DNA from: Achromobacter sp. UMC46
GTDB lineage: Bacteria > Pseudomonadota > Gammaproteobacteria > Burkholderiales > Burkholderiaceae_B
NCBI RefSeq assembly: GCF_014170335.1
Contig: NZ_LZZS01000035.1
Location: forward strand, 62,001-126,000
Reading direction: 5' to 3'
Length of the DNA: 64,000 nucleotides
Shown piece by piece: positions 1-8,339 of the stretch. The position numbers were made by a program, and so were the translations under genes. The first letter of the stretch is position 1. Each line of letters begins with the position of its first letter. The notes below the pieces were generated by a model. The model had not been told where the DNA came from. It saw nothing but the letters and a program-made list of their open reading frames with translations, and did no database searches.

Positions 1-14
1 TGAGTTTGCTTCAT
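1..14 (-). CDS. start of the gene after xseB, probably ispA (partial)
   Basis: Only four codons (M-K-Q-T) lie inside the window, starting seven bases after the xseB stop. In many betaproteobacteria xseB is followed by ispA (farnesyl diphosphate synthase) and dxs, so ispA is the expected identity. That is inferred from gene order alone; the visible sequence cannot confirm it. Confidence 0.35.
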
Positions 15-21
15 CGGGTTC

Positions 22-345
22 TTATTCGTCATCCAGCGCCGCCGGGTCCAGCGGGCGCAGCAAGTCGCCCTCCAGGACCTTCACCTGCTGTTCGGCCTGC
101 GCCAAGCGGTCCTGGCAGACCCGGGTGAGCGCGACGCCGCGCCGGTAGGCGGCCAGCGATTGCTCAAGCGGCAGCGAACCGTCTTCCATGGCCGCAACCA
201 ATGATTCCAATTCGGCCAGGGCCGTTTCGAAATCCTGGGGCAAGGGACGGTCGTCGTTCTGCGGATCGGCTTGTGTGGGTTTGGCCAAACGGGTCTCCGA
301 GGGCGCAAGGGGTGGATCAATCTCCGAATTGTACGAGATAGCCAC
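22..345 (-). CDS. xseB: exodeoxyribonuclease VII small subunit
   Basis: Small subunit of exonuclease VII, which with XseA degrades single-stranded DNA in the cytoplasm. The protein has 107 residues. The family's helical-hairpin core is clear: D-F-E-T-A-L-A-E-L-E-S-L-V near residue 39, then M-E-D-G-S-L-P-L-E-Q-S-L-A-A-Y-R-R-G. I chose the GTG at 345 because a GGAGG lies about nine bases upstream; an upstream ATG at 390 lacks such a site and overlaps the IclR gene. The N-terminal 38 residues are a poorly conserved extension; the family is usually about 80 residues. It lies 25 bases after the IclR gene on the same strand. Confidence 0.9.
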   Translation of the reverse strand: MAISYNSEIDPPLAPSETRLAKPTQADPQNDDRPLPQDFETALAELESLVAAMEDGSLPLEQSLAAYRRGVALTRVCQDRLAQAEQQVKVLEGDLLRPLDPAALDDE

Positions 346-370
346 GCCGGACCCGCCTCCGCCCCGACGA

Positions 371-1225
371 TCAGGCGGATGCCCCCGCAAGACCCGCGAT
401 CGCCGCCCGCAGCGCGGGCCCCACGCGCGTGCGCAAGTCGGGTTCCGGCAACAGGCTGGCGGGGCCGCCGCAGCTCATCACGAAGACGCCTTCGCCGGTG
501 ATGGACGTGAACGGCACGGCGACGGCGTTGATGCCCGATTGCCATTCGCCGATGGCGAAACAGCAGCCCGAGTCCTGCAGTTCCAGGCGCGCGCGGGCAA
601 TGGCGTCCTTGGGAGGCGCGGCGGCGCCCAGGCGCGCCATCGCCTCGTCGCAGGCGCCCGCCGGCAGGCTGGCCAGATAGGCCCGGCCCATCGCACTGTC
701 CAGGCTGGCGCGATAGCCGACGGGCAAGCGCAGGTACAGCGCGGAAGACCCGTGAATGGCTTCGACGTAGGTCATCGCGTCGCCGTCGAAGGCGCCAAGC
801 GCGACCGCGCCGCCGGTATCCCGGGCCAGTTCGGTCATCGAGGCCTTGGCCAGTTCACGGACTTCCAGCCCGGCCAGCAGGCCGAAGCCCAGCGCCAGCA
901 CGCCATAGCCGGGCGAATACTTGCCGGTGTCGGGGTGATAGCGCAAGTAGCCCAGTTCGGTCAGCGTGTAGGTGATGCGGCTGATGGTGGGCTTGGGCAG
1001 GCCGGTCAGGCGCGCCAGATCCAGATTACCCAGCGCGGTCACGCCGTGGCGGAAGCAGCGCAGCACGTCCAACCCCCGCGCCAGCGCGGTGATGAAGTCG
1101 GGCGAATTGGCGCCTTCCCCCACGCCGGTGCTGCGCTTGCGGCGGGCCGGCTGGCTGAGTTCCAGCGTCTCGTCGGGCTTGGTGGCCGCATGGATGACGC
1201 GCTTGGCGTCAGAAAAAGATTGCAT
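371..1225 (-). CDS. IclR-family transcriptional regulator
   Basis: DNA-binding regulator of 284 residues. A winged helix-turn-helix occupies about residues 45-105 (A-R-G-L-D-V-L-R-C-F, then L-P-K-P-T-I-S-R-I-T-Y-T-L). The IclR effector-binding domain follows, about 115-280, with the typical G-Y-R-A-S-L-D-S-A-M-G-R-A stretch. It is divergent from a Bug solute-binding protein gene, and the 170-base AT-rich intergenic region holds a palindrome suited to such a dimeric regulator. The likely role is control of that gene and of itself. The ligand is unknown. The ribosome site before the ATG is weak. Confidence 0.88.
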   Translation of the reverse strand: MQSFSDAKRVIHAATKPDETLELSQPARRKRSTGVGEGANSPDFITALARGLDVLRCFRHGVTALGNLDLARLTGLPKPTISRITYTLTELGYLRYHPDTGKYSPGYGVLALGFGLLAGLEVRELAKASMTELARDTGGAVALGAFDGDAMTYVEAIHGSSALYLRLPVGYRASLDSAMGRAYLASLPAGACDEAMARLGAAAPPKDAIARARLELQDSGCCFAIGEWQSGINAVAVPFTSITGEGVFVMSCGGPASLLPEPDLRTRVGPALRAAIAGLAGASA

Positions 1226-1269
1226 TTCTATTCGCTTCGTTTTTATAGTTTATTTCGAATAACAAAACT

Positions 1270-1290
1270 AAATTCCATATAACGGAATTT
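1270..1290. promoter_or_regulatory. candidate IclR operator palindrome
   Basis: AAATTCC (1270-1276) and GGAATTT (1284-1290) form a perfect 7-base inverted repeat with a 7-base spacer. It lies in the AT-rich gap between the divergent IclR regulator and the Bug protein gene. A second, weaker symmetry (TTATT-TCG-AATAA) lies at 1250-1262. IclR-family operators are often short palindromes in exactly this position. Assignment to this regulator is inferred. Confidence 0.5.
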
Positions 1291-1397
1291 AAATCACCCA
1301 AGGAGACTTGGCAAGCCACCGCAACGCCCTGGCGGCGCGGACCGGCCAAGCCAGGCCCAACGATCCACTCACGCACGCGATTTCAAGGGGAAAAAAC

Positions 1398-2366
1398 ATG
1401 ATTCGCACGAGTATCAAACTGCTGGCCACCGTCTTGCTCAGCGCCGCCGCCCTGGGCGCGCAGGCCGACACGTATCCGGCGCGGCCGATCAAGGTCGTCT
1501 CGCCCTTCCCGGCCGGCGGCGCCACCGACGTGCTGACCCGCATCCTGGCCGAACGCATGGCCAAGACGCTGGGCCAGCCCATGATCGTGGAGAACAAGGC
1601 CGGCGCGGGCACGTCCATCGGCGCGGCCTACGTGTCGCGGGAACAGCCGGACGGCTACACCATCCTGATGGCCACGAACTCCACGCTGGTCACGAACCGC
1701 TACCTGTATAAGGAACTGCCCTACGACCCGGACGGCTTCGCCCGCATCGGCATGGTGGGCGTCGGCCCGCTGGTGCTGCTGTCCAGCCCCAAGCGGCCGT
1801 TCAACAGCACGCAGGACATCGTGGCGTATGCCAAGCAAAATCCGGGCAAGCTCACCTTTGCGACCTTCGGCCCCGGCACGGCCTCGCACCTGGCCGGCGA
1901 ACTGTTCAAGGAACGCGCCGGCATCGACATCCTGCATGTGCCCTTCAAGGGCGCGACCCAGGCCCTGCCCGCGCTGATCAGCGGCGACGTCGACCTGTTC
2001 TTCGACATGGTCGCCACCGGCATGCCGCAAGCGGACGCCGGCAAGGTCAAGGTCTTCGCGATCACCAGCCCGTCGCGGCTGGCGACGCTGCCCAAGCTGC
2101 AGACATTGGCCGAAGAAGGCTACCCCGCCTTCGACATGACCGCCTGGTTCAGCTTCGTCGCGCCCAAGGGCACGCCGGCCCCGGTGCTGGAAAAGCTGCA
2201 GGCCGCGCTGACCGAAACCCTGCAGGACGAAGCGGTGAAGAAGCGGATGCTGGACATGGGCATCGACCCGCGTTCGGGCACGGCGGCCGAACTGGACAAG
2301 CAGATCAAGACCGAACAGCCGATCGTGGCGCAGCTCATCAAGCAGACCAACATCGTCCTGCAATAA
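1398..2366 (+). CDS. Bug/TctC-family periplasmic solute-binding protein
   Basis: Secreted binding protein of the tripartite tricarboxylate transporter family (Bug proteins), 322 residues. It has a Sec signal peptide with cleavage likely after A-Q-A at residue 23. The mature start Y-P-A-R-P-I-K-V-V-S-P-F-P-A-G-G-A-T-D is the family signature. The ATG at 1398 follows AAGGGG. No TctA/TctB membrane partners are adjacent, which is usual for the many orphan Bug genes of Bordetella relatives. The divergent IclR gene is its probable regulator and a strong terminator follows. The ligand, probably a carboxylate, cannot be read from sequence. Confidence 0.9.
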   Translation: MIRTSIKLLATVLLSAAALGAQADTYPARPIKVVSPFPAGGATDVLTRILAERMAKTLGQPMIVENKAGAGTSIGAAYVSREQPDGYTILMATNSTLVTNRYLYKELPYDPDGFARIGMVGVGPLVLLSSPKRPFNSTQDIVAYAKQNPGKLTFATFGPGTASHLAGELFKERAGIDILHVPFKGATQALPALISGDVDLFFDMVATGMPQADAGKVKVFAITSPSRLATLPKLQTLAEEGYPAFDMTAWFSFVAPKGTPAPVLEKLQAALTETLQDEAVKKRMLDMGIDPRSGTAAELDKQIKTEQPIVAQLIKQTNIVLQ

Positions 2367-2463
2367 GCGCGCCCGGCCCGGCGCCAACGGTTTAGTGACA
2401 AATCGTTTGCGGTCTTGCCGGCCCGCGAAAGGGCGGCGGCCCCCTCGGTCCGCCTCCCTTTCC

Positions 2464-2498
2464 ACCGACAGCGCCCACCGGGGTCCTGTCGGTTTTTT
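2464..2498 (+). terminator. intrinsic terminator after the Bug gene
   Basis: ACCGACAG (2464-2471) pairs with CTGTCGGT (2486-2493), with a 14-base loop and a six-T run. It lies about 100 bases after the Bug stop codon and before the acyltransferase start. Confidence 0.75.
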
Positions 2499-2579
2499 AC
2501 GCCTTGCCTAACCGCTGGATACAGAAGCCGGGCGCATGCCGCTGCTAAGGTGAAAAAGGATTCACCAGCGGGAGCCCGG

Positions 2580-3590
2580 ATGCCTGAAACCGAAGACCGA
2601 TACGCCCGCCTGGACGCCGCCCGCTGGCTGGCGGCTGTGGCGGTCGTGCTGCTGCATAGCGCGGCGCTGATCGTCAGCGACCCGGCCGCCTATGGCCGCG
2701 GCGCCTGGCTGGCCGCCAATCTGTACGATTCGGCGGCGCGCTGGTGCGTGCCCGTCTTCGTCATGGTCAGCGGCGCACTGCTGCTGGACCCCGGCAAGCC
2801 CCACGACGCCCTCAAGTTCTACAGCCGCCGCATGGCGCGCATCTGCGCGCCGCTGGTGTTCTGGACCTTGTTCTATCTGGCCTGGCGCACCGGCCTGGAC
2901 TGGTGGGACGACGGGCGCGTCGACTTTTCTTTCTGGCCGCGCAAGGTCGTCCAAGGCGAACCGTACTACCACCTCTGGTACCTGTACATGATCGTGGGGC
3001 TGTACCTGTTCGCCCCGCTGGCCCGCCTGCTGTATGCGCGCAGCACGCCGCGCGGACGCACGCTTTGGGTGGTGGGCATCCTGGGCGTGGCGATCCTGGA
3101 CGCCCTGTACCGCCGCGCGCTGGGCGCGCCGCACGGCTTCTTCCTGACGTGGTTCCTGCCCTATCTGGGCTACTTCGTGGCCGGCCGCCTGATTTTCGAC
3201 GGCGAAATGCGCGTCCCCCGGCCCGGCCTGATGCTGGCGGCCAGCGTCGCCGCCACCGCGCTGGGCGTCAGCGTCATGTCCAACGGCCACGCGCTGGACA
3301 CCTACTTCTACGACTACTTCAGCCTGACGGTGCCGTTCATGTCGCTGGCCGCGTTCCAGTGGATCGTGTCGTCGCCGCGCCTGCCCCGGCTGGCTGCGCT
3401 GGCCCCGCTGACCTTCGGGGTCTATCTGATCCACCCCGTGTTCCTGGACGTGGCGCGGCGCGCGGGCGCCTTTACGGGCGGGAACCGCGATGCCTGGACC
3501 GTGCCGCTGCTGACCCTGGCCGTATTCGGCTTGTCGGCTGCCAGCAGCTGGCTTCTGAGGCGCCATCCGGCGACCCGCCGGCTCGTCTGA
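2580..3590 (+). CDS. acyltransferase_3 family membrane O-acyltransferase
   Basis: Integral membrane acyltransferase of the OafA/WecH (Acyltransferase_3) family, 336 residues with about ten hydrophobic segments. The N-terminal R-L-D-A-A-R-W-L-A-A-V-A-V-V-L-L-H-S segment carries the family's arginine and the H-S that matches the catalytic histidine. The C-terminal T-F-G-V-Y-L-I-H-P-V-F also fits. Such proteins typically transfer acetyl or succinyl groups to surface or periplasmic glycans. The ATG at 2580 follows GGGAG; in-frame upstream codons run through the preceding terminator and were discarded. It stands alone, so the acceptor is unknown. Confidence 0.8.
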   Translation: MPETEDRYARLDAARWLAAVAVVLLHSAALIVSDPAAYGRGAWLAANLYDSAARWCVPVFVMVSGALLLDPGKPHDALKFYSRRMARICAPLVFWTLFYLAWRTGLDWWDDGRVDFSFWPRKVVQGEPYYHLWYLYMIVGLYLFAPLARLLYARSTPRGRTLWVVGILGVAILDALYRRALGAPHGFFLTWFLPYLGYFVAGRLIFDGEMRVPRPGLMLAASVAATALGVSVMSNGHALDTYFYDYFSLTVPFMSLAAFQWIVSSPRLPRLAALAPLTFGVYLIHPVFLDVARRAGAFTGGNRDAWTVPLLTLAVFGLSAASSWLLRRHPATRRLV

Positions 3591-3884
3591 AAGACCTACG
3601 CCGGGAAGGGTTAATCGGCTTTTGCGGCCGGCCGGACACCCCCCTCGACAACTTCACCAAGCTTCACGGATCTTCACGGGCGTGGGGGAATCCCTTGGGG
3701 TACAATTCACGGCTTATTTGATCGGCCAGACACCGATTTTTCTTCGCGCCAGCACGGATTTAGCCAAGCTCGACTGTTGAGCTCAAGCGTTTGCAAAAGC
3801 AGTTCGCAAAATCGCTGGGCTTGAAACAAAAGCGCTTGGCAGAGCTCAAACCGTCCTGGCTTTTTTATCCGAGCGGAGGGAATC

Positions 3885-5030
3885 ATGACCGACATCGGTC
3901 GGATGGCACATGTCGTGCCAGCTCGCACCCAGCTACCCGTCAGTGCTTATTTTGACGAAGCCCTCTTTGCCCGCGAGCAAGAACTCATTTTCAAGCAATC
4001 CTCGCAGTACGTCGGCCACCAGAAATTGGTGCCCGAGATCGGGGACTGGCGTACGTTGGTTCAGGAAAACGCAGGACGCGTGCTGGTTCGCAACCAGCAA
4101 GGCGTTGAACTCATCTCGAATGTCTGCCGTCACCGCCAGGCGTTGATGCTGGGCGGCGAGGCCGGCAATGTGGCCGGCAACTGCAATGCCCAGGGCAACC
4201 TGAAGGCCACCGGCGGCAACATCGTTTGCCCGCTGCACCGCTGGACGTACAACAACGAGGGCGAACTGTTGGGCGCGCCCCAGTTCGAGACCACGCCCTG
4301 CATGAACCTGCAGAAGTTCCGCCTGCGCGATTGCCATGGCTTGCTGTTCGAAGGCCCGCGCGATCCGGCCTCGGACATGGCCCCGCTGTTCTCGCGCCCG
4401 GAGTTCAACTTCGGCGACTACGTGCTCGACCATGTCGAAGTGCACCAGTGCAACTACAACTGGAAGACCTTCATCGAGGTCTACCTCGAGGACTACCACG
4501 TCGGTCCGTTCCACCCCGGCCTGGGCCGCTTCGTCACCTGCGACGACCTGACCTGGGAGTTCAACGACTGGTACAGCCTGCAGAAGGTCGGTGTACACAA
4601 CGCGTTGGCGCAGCCGGGTTCGGACGTGTACAAGCAGTGGCACGACCGCCTGCTGTCGTTCCGCGACGGCGATGCGCCGGACTTCGGCGCGGTGTGGGTC
4701 ACGTATTTCCCGACCCACATGATCGAGCTCTACCCGCACGTGCTGGTGCTGTCCACGCTGTACCCGAAGAGCCCGCAGGAAACGATCAACGTCGTCGAGT
4801 TCTACTACCCCGAGGAAATCTCGGCGTTCGAACGCGAATTCGTCGAGGCGCAGCGCGCCGCCTACATGGAAACGGCCATCGAAGACGATGAGATCGCCGA
4901 ACGCATGGACGCGGGCCGCAGGGCCCTGATGCTGCGCGGCGTGAACGAGGCCGGCCCGTACCAGTCGCCGATGGAAGACGGCATGCAGCACTTCCACGAG
5001 TGGTACCGGCGCATCATGCAGGACCTGTAG
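3885..5030 (+). CDS. Rieske non-heme iron oxygenase, alpha subunit
   Basis: Oxygenase component of 381 residues. An N-terminal Rieske domain binds [2Fe-2S] through Cys81-x-His83 and Cys115-x-x-His118. The catalytic domain has N-W-K-T-F-I-E-V-Y-L-E-D-Y-H with mononuclear-iron ligands His205 and His210. The gap between the two Rieske pairs is 31 residues instead of the usual 15-17, because of a glycine/asparagine-rich insert at about 92-111. The ATG at 3885 follows GGAGGG. No reductase, ferredoxin or beta subunit is adjacent, so an electron donor must come from elsewhere. A TACAAT hexamer at 3701-3706 may belong to its promoter, but no good -35 accompanies it. Substrate unknown; aromatic acids or quaternary amines are typical for related oxygenases. 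Confidence 0.85.
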   Translation: MTDIGRMAHVVPARTQLPVSAYFDEALFAREQELIFKQSSQYVGHQKLVPEIGDWRTLVQENAGRVLVRNQQGVELISNVCRHRQALMLGGEAGNVAGNCNAQGNLKATGGNIVCPLHRWTYNNEGELLGAPQFETTPCMNLQKFRLRDCHGLLFEGPRDPASDMAPLFSRPEFNFGDYVLDHVEVHQCNYNWKTFIEVYLEDYHVGPFHPGLGRFVTCDDLTWEFNDWYSLQKVGVHNALAQPGSDVYKQWHDRLLSFRDGDAPDFGAVWVTYFPTHMIELYPHVLVLSTLYPKSPQETINVVEFYYPEEISAFEREFVEAQRAAYMETAIEDDEIAERMDAGRRALMLRGVNEAGPYQSPMEDGMQHFHEWYRRIMQDL

Positions 5031-5056
5031 GCACAGGGCTTGCCTGCCGTGGATAA

Positions 5057-5089
5057 AAAAGGGCCTCGCATACGTTGCGAGGCCCTTTT
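5057..5089. terminator. bidirectional intrinsic terminator
   Basis: A-rich arm plus GGGCCTCGCA (5057-5070) pairs perfectly with TGCGAGGCCC plus TTTT (5076-5089). It separates the converging Rieske gene and phosphonate operon and can work in both directions. Confidence 0.85.
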
Positions 5090-5115
5090 CATTGCACGTG
5101 GCGCGAAACGCGTCA

Positions 5116-6243
5116 TTACCCGATCGCGCCCGCCACCGTGCGTTCGCCGATTGCCAGCCCCACCGTCATGCCGACGCCCGAGTGCATGACGGCTACGGTC
5201 GTCGCCGCGTCCACCGGCATCACCGAGAACGGCGCCGGGCCGTGGGCGCCATACACGCCCTGCCAACGTTCCAGCACGCGCAAGCGCGCGCCCAGCGCCT
5301 GCGAGGCCAGATCCAGCATGGCGTTGTCGACAGCCTCGTCGTTGAACGGGAACGCGTCCTGCCCGTAGCGGTGCGAATCCCCGATGATCAGCTCGCCGTT
5401 GGGCGTGGGGCTGATCAGCAGGTGAATGCCGTTCTCAAGCAGCATCGGCGTGCGCGCCTGGATCACGTCGCGCAGGACTTGCGCCGACGGCAGGTCCGAG
5501 AACGCGCCGTAATGCACGCAGGACAAGCCCGTCAGCACGGGACGGTCCAGCGCGATGGGGTTCGTCTCGAACGCCGCGCGCAACATCTGCAAGCGCGTGA
5601 TCTCCAGATTCAGCGGCGCGAAGCGTTCGGGCAGCAGGGTCAGGTAGTCGTGGCCCGGGCAGACGAACACGTGCTTGCCCTGGAAGTCGCCGGCGGTAGT
5701 GCCGACCAGGCCGTTTTCCACGGCACGCGCCAAGGTGCCGGTGATGAAGGCCACGCCCAGCGATTCGGCCAGATAGCGCGTGATCGCGGGCAAGGCTTCG
5801 CGGGAATAGATCTGCAGGTCGTCATGGCCCTGCAGGCCAAGACAGTGGTGCGCCAGCTGCCCATCGTACAGGCCGGCCACGTCGCGGGCGGACAGCAGGC
5901 TGGCGCGGTAGCCTTCCTGCGCCAGCCGCGTCTCTGCGAACTCTTGCAGCACGGCGGCCTCGTCGGCATTGCGCGCCAGCACCAGGGCGCCGTTGGCGCG
6001 CACATGGAACCCGGCCTTGCCGGCCAGGTCCAGCCACAGTTCACGGGCCTGCTGCGCATGCGACAACATCATGCCGGGCGCCTGGCCGGTCACGATGACC
6101 TGGCCGAAGTTGCGGATCGTGGCGCCGTGCGCCTGACGGCTACGCTCGATCACGGCCACCGACAGGCCGCGCTTGGCGGCCGCCCAGGCGTGCGCGATGC
6201 CGAGCATGCCCGCGCCCACCACGATTACGTCGTAAGTTTTCAT
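5116..6243 (-). CDS. FAD-dependent amine oxidoreductase of the phosphonate-associated family
   Basis: DAO-type flavoprotein of 375 residues. The N-terminal Rossmann motif is V-I-V-V-G-A-G-M-L-G-I-A-H-A-W, and the C-terminal FAD segment contains V-M-H-S-G-V-G-M-T-V-G-L-A-I-G. It resembles the FAD enzymes (TIGR03364; PbfC/PbfD-like) recurrently found in 2-aminoethylphosphonate loci. Some of these oxidise N-methyl-AEP, and in some cases AEP itself, to phosphonoacetaldehyde. It is the last gene of a minus-strand set with the binding protein, phnX and transporter genes. With no phnW here, it is the best candidate for making the PhnX substrate. The ATG at 6243 puts the Rossmann fold at the N-terminus; upstream ATGs at 6321 and 6267 lack ribosome sites. 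Confidence 0.8.
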   Translation of the reverse strand: MKTYDVIVVGAGMLGIAHAWAAAKRGLSVAVIERSRQAHGATIRNFGQVIVTGQAPGMMLSHAQQARELWLDLAGKAGFHVRANGALVLARNADEAAVLQEFAETRLAQEGYRASLLSARDVAGLYDGQLAHHCLGLQGHDDLQIYSREALPAITRYLAESLGVAFITGTLARAVENGLVGTTAGDFQGKHVFVCPGHDYLTLLPERFAPLNLEITRLQMLRAAFETNPIALDRPVLTGLSCVHYGAFSDLPSAQVLRDVIQARTPMLLENGIHLLISPTPNGELIIGDSHRYGQDAFPFNDEAVDNAMLDLASQALGARLRVLERWQGVYGAHGPAPFSVMPVDAATTVAVMHSGVGMTVGLAIGERTVAGAIG

Positions 6244-6346
6244 CTCTGGAACATTGCTGGAAGACATTCGGGGGAAGCCGCCGCGCGGCGGCGCTTCCCG
6301 GTATGCGGCGGCACGGCGCACGCCGCGCCGCCGCGCTGGCGGACGC

Positions 6347-7369
6347 TTACTTCTTCTTCGGCTCGGACTTGCCGTCGTAGCGCTTCGTCCATTCGGCGAT
6401 GATGCGTTCGCGGTTCGTGGCGGCCCACACGAAGTCGTTCTTGATCATGCGCTTGGTCAGATCGGCCGGCAGGTTGGGGTTGGCCGTGGCGATGGACGGA
6501 ATCGCCAGCACCGCGAAGTTGGCCTTGTACAGCTCGTTGGCTTCACGGCTGGCCGAGAAGTCGGCCAGCTTGCGGGCGGCTTCCAGGTTCTTCGTGCCCT
6601 TCATGATGGCGGTGGCTTCCACTTCCCAGCCCAGGCCTTCCGACGGGAACACGGCTTCAACCGGTGCGCCGTCGGCCTTCAGCTTGGCGGCGCGGTAGTC
6701 GAACGACACGCCGATCGGGAACTCGCCCGCGGCAGCCATGTTGCAAGGCTTCGAACCCGAGTGCGTGTACGAACCGATGTTCTTATGCAGGGCGTCCATG
6801 TAGGCCCAGCCCTTCTCTTCGCCGAAGATCTGCAGCCAGGCGCTGACGTCCAGGAAGCCCGTGCCCGAAGAGGCAGGGTTCGGCATGACGATCTTGCCGG
6901 CGTAGACCGGCTTGGTCAGGTCTTCCCACGACGTGGGCTTGGGCAGCTTCTGCTTTTCGGCTTCGATGGTGTTGAAGCAGATCGCGGCGGCGTAGCCATC
7001 CATGCCGACCCACGACGGCTCGGCCTTGGCGTCGCGCATGTTGGCGGCGATCTGGTCCAGGCCCTTGGGGGCGTAGGGCTGCAGCATGCCTTCCTTGTCC
7101 ATCAGGCCCAACGCCGTACCGGCCAGGCCCCAGATCACGTCGGCCTTCGGGTTGCTTTTTTCAGCCAGGAGCTTGGCGGCGATGATGCCGGTGGAGTCGC
7201 GGACCCACTGGATCTTGATGTCGGGGTTAGCCTTCTCGAATGCGGCCTGGTAGACCTTGATCTGGTCGGCTTCGAGTGCGGTGTAGACCGTCAGCGTGGT
7301 CTCGGCGGAGGCGGCGCCCATCACGCCCGTCAGGGCGGCGGCCAGTGCAAGCAGCTTGTAGCGATTCAT
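6347..7369 (-). CDS. 2-aminoethylphosphonate ABC transporter, periplasmic binding protein
   Basis: Extracellular binding protein of the iron/thiamine-type (SBP_bac_6) fold, 340 residues. It has a signal peptide (cleavage near A-A-S-A at residue 22) and the mature start E-T-T-L-T-V-Y-T-A-L-E-A-D. The later K-A-D-V-I-W-G-L-A-G-T-A-L motif is typical of PhnS-type AEP-binding proteins. The ATG at 7369 follows GGAG. It lies between phnX and the FAD oxidoreductase gene, with permease and ATPase genes upstream on the same strand, so it supplies substrate specificity to that importer. Assignment to AEP rests on family resemblance plus context. Confidence 0.85.
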   Translation of the reverse strand: MNRYKLLALAAALTGVMGAASAETTLTVYTALEADQIKVYQAAFEKANPDIKIQWVRDSTGIIAAKLLAEKSNPKADVIWGLAGTALGLMDKEGMLQPYAPKGLDQIAANMRDAKAEPSWVGMDGYAAAICFNTIEAEKQKLPKPTSWEDLTKPVYAGKIVMPNPASSGTGFLDVSAWLQIFGEEKGWAYMDALHKNIGSYTHSGSKPCNMAAAGEFPIGVSFDYRAAKLKADGAPVEAVFPSEGLGWEVEATAIMKGTKNLEAARKLADFSASREANELYKANFAVLAIPSIATANPNLPADLTKRMIKNDFVWAATNRERIIAEWTKRYDGKSEPKKK

Positions 7370-7493
7370 GAGGAACTCCGTGGATGAGCGGAAAAAAAGG
7401 GTGAGAGCCGCCCCCGCGGCCGGCGGGATGCCGGTTGCGGTGCGCGGGGTGAAAGAGGATTGCGGCCGGCGGCGCCGGCGGGACAGCGCTAGG

Positions 7494-8315
7494 TCAGGGG
7501 CGTTCGCCTCGTGCCAGACGGGCTTCGATATCGGTCACGACGGCCGGCAGGTCGGCCACCGTATCGATCAGGTAATGCGGCGAGGCGGACGAGAGCTCGC
7601 GGGTGGCCTCGGCGCGCGCCAGGTCGCGCCCGGCCTCGTCCAGGCTCAGGTATTCGTCCAGGGTCAGGCCGGCGGCGTTGCCCGACAGCAGCAGGCCCAC
7701 CGTCCACATGCCGGCGCGGCGGCCTTCTTCGATGCCGGGCGACGTGTCGTCGACCTTGATGCAACCCGCGACGTCCGACAGGCCCAGTTCCACGACGTTC
7801 TTCAGCGCCATCGCCGGCGCCGGGCGCGCGCGCGGCACGTCGTCGCTGGCCACGATGCAGTCGGGCTCCAGGCCTTCGGAGGCGGCGCGCTCGACGACGC
7901 GGCGCATGACGCTGTCGGGATAGCCCGAGCAGGATCCGATCTTCAGGCCGTGCTGGCGCAGCGCGCGCAGCAGTTCGGCCGCACCGGGAATGGCCGCCGA
8001 ATACTGCGCGACCTTTTCCATCTGCATCGGCAGGAAGCGCTCATAGATGACGGTCACGTCGTCATCGGTGGGCAGGCGGCCGAACTGGGCCTGATACTGG
8101 CTGGCGATAGCGGGCTGGTCGCACAGGGCGCGAATGTGGTCCCACTTGCCCACGCCCATCGGGCCGCGGGCTTCTTTCAACGACACGTCCATGCCGAACT
8201 GCGAGAACGCGTCCACGAACACCTTGGTGGGCGCGAAGGAACCGAAGTCGACCAGCGTGCCGGCCCAGTCGAAGATCACGGCTTCCAGTTGGACGGGCAA
8301 AGGGGAAACAGTCAT
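7494..8315 (-). CDS. phnX: phosphonoacetaldehyde hydrolase
   Basis: HAD-superfamily phosphonatase, 273 residues, splitting phosphonoacetaldehyde into acetaldehyde and phosphate in the cytoplasm. Nucleophile Asp16 lies in F-D-W-A-G-T. The cap-domain Schiff-base lysine is Lys57 in M-G-V-G-K-W-D-H-I, the hallmark separating PhnX from other HAD enzymes. S-G-Y-P-D-S (motif 2) and [10 protein letters not shown] (motif 4) are present. I chose the ATG at 8315 because AGGA lies eight bases upstream; the ATG at 8324 has its only purine stretch too close. It sits between the permease gene (upstream) and the binding-protein gene. No phnW gene, the usual partner, is in the window. Confidence 0.93.
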   Translation of the reverse strand: MTVSPLPVQLEAVIFDWAGTLVDFGSFAPTKVFVDAFSQFGMDVSLKEARGPMGVGKWDHIRALCDQPAIASQYQAQFGRLPTDDDVTVIYERFLPMQMEKVAQYSAAIPGAAELLRALRQHGLKIGSCSGYPDSVMRRVVERAASEGLEPDCIVASDDVPRARPAPAMALKNVVELGLSDVAGCIKVDDTSPGIEEGRRAGMWTVGLLLSGNAAGLTLDEYLSLDEAGRDLARAEATRELSSASPHYLIDTVADLPAVVTDIEARLARGERP

Positions 8316-8339
8316 GAGGGTCATCCTAGAAGTAAAGGT

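Noticed and set aside
7392-7420. A terminator or attenuator between phnX and the binding-protein gene
   Set aside because: GCCGC-GGGG-GCGGC is a short stem and the T-run starts eight bases beyond it, too far for an intrinsic terminator.
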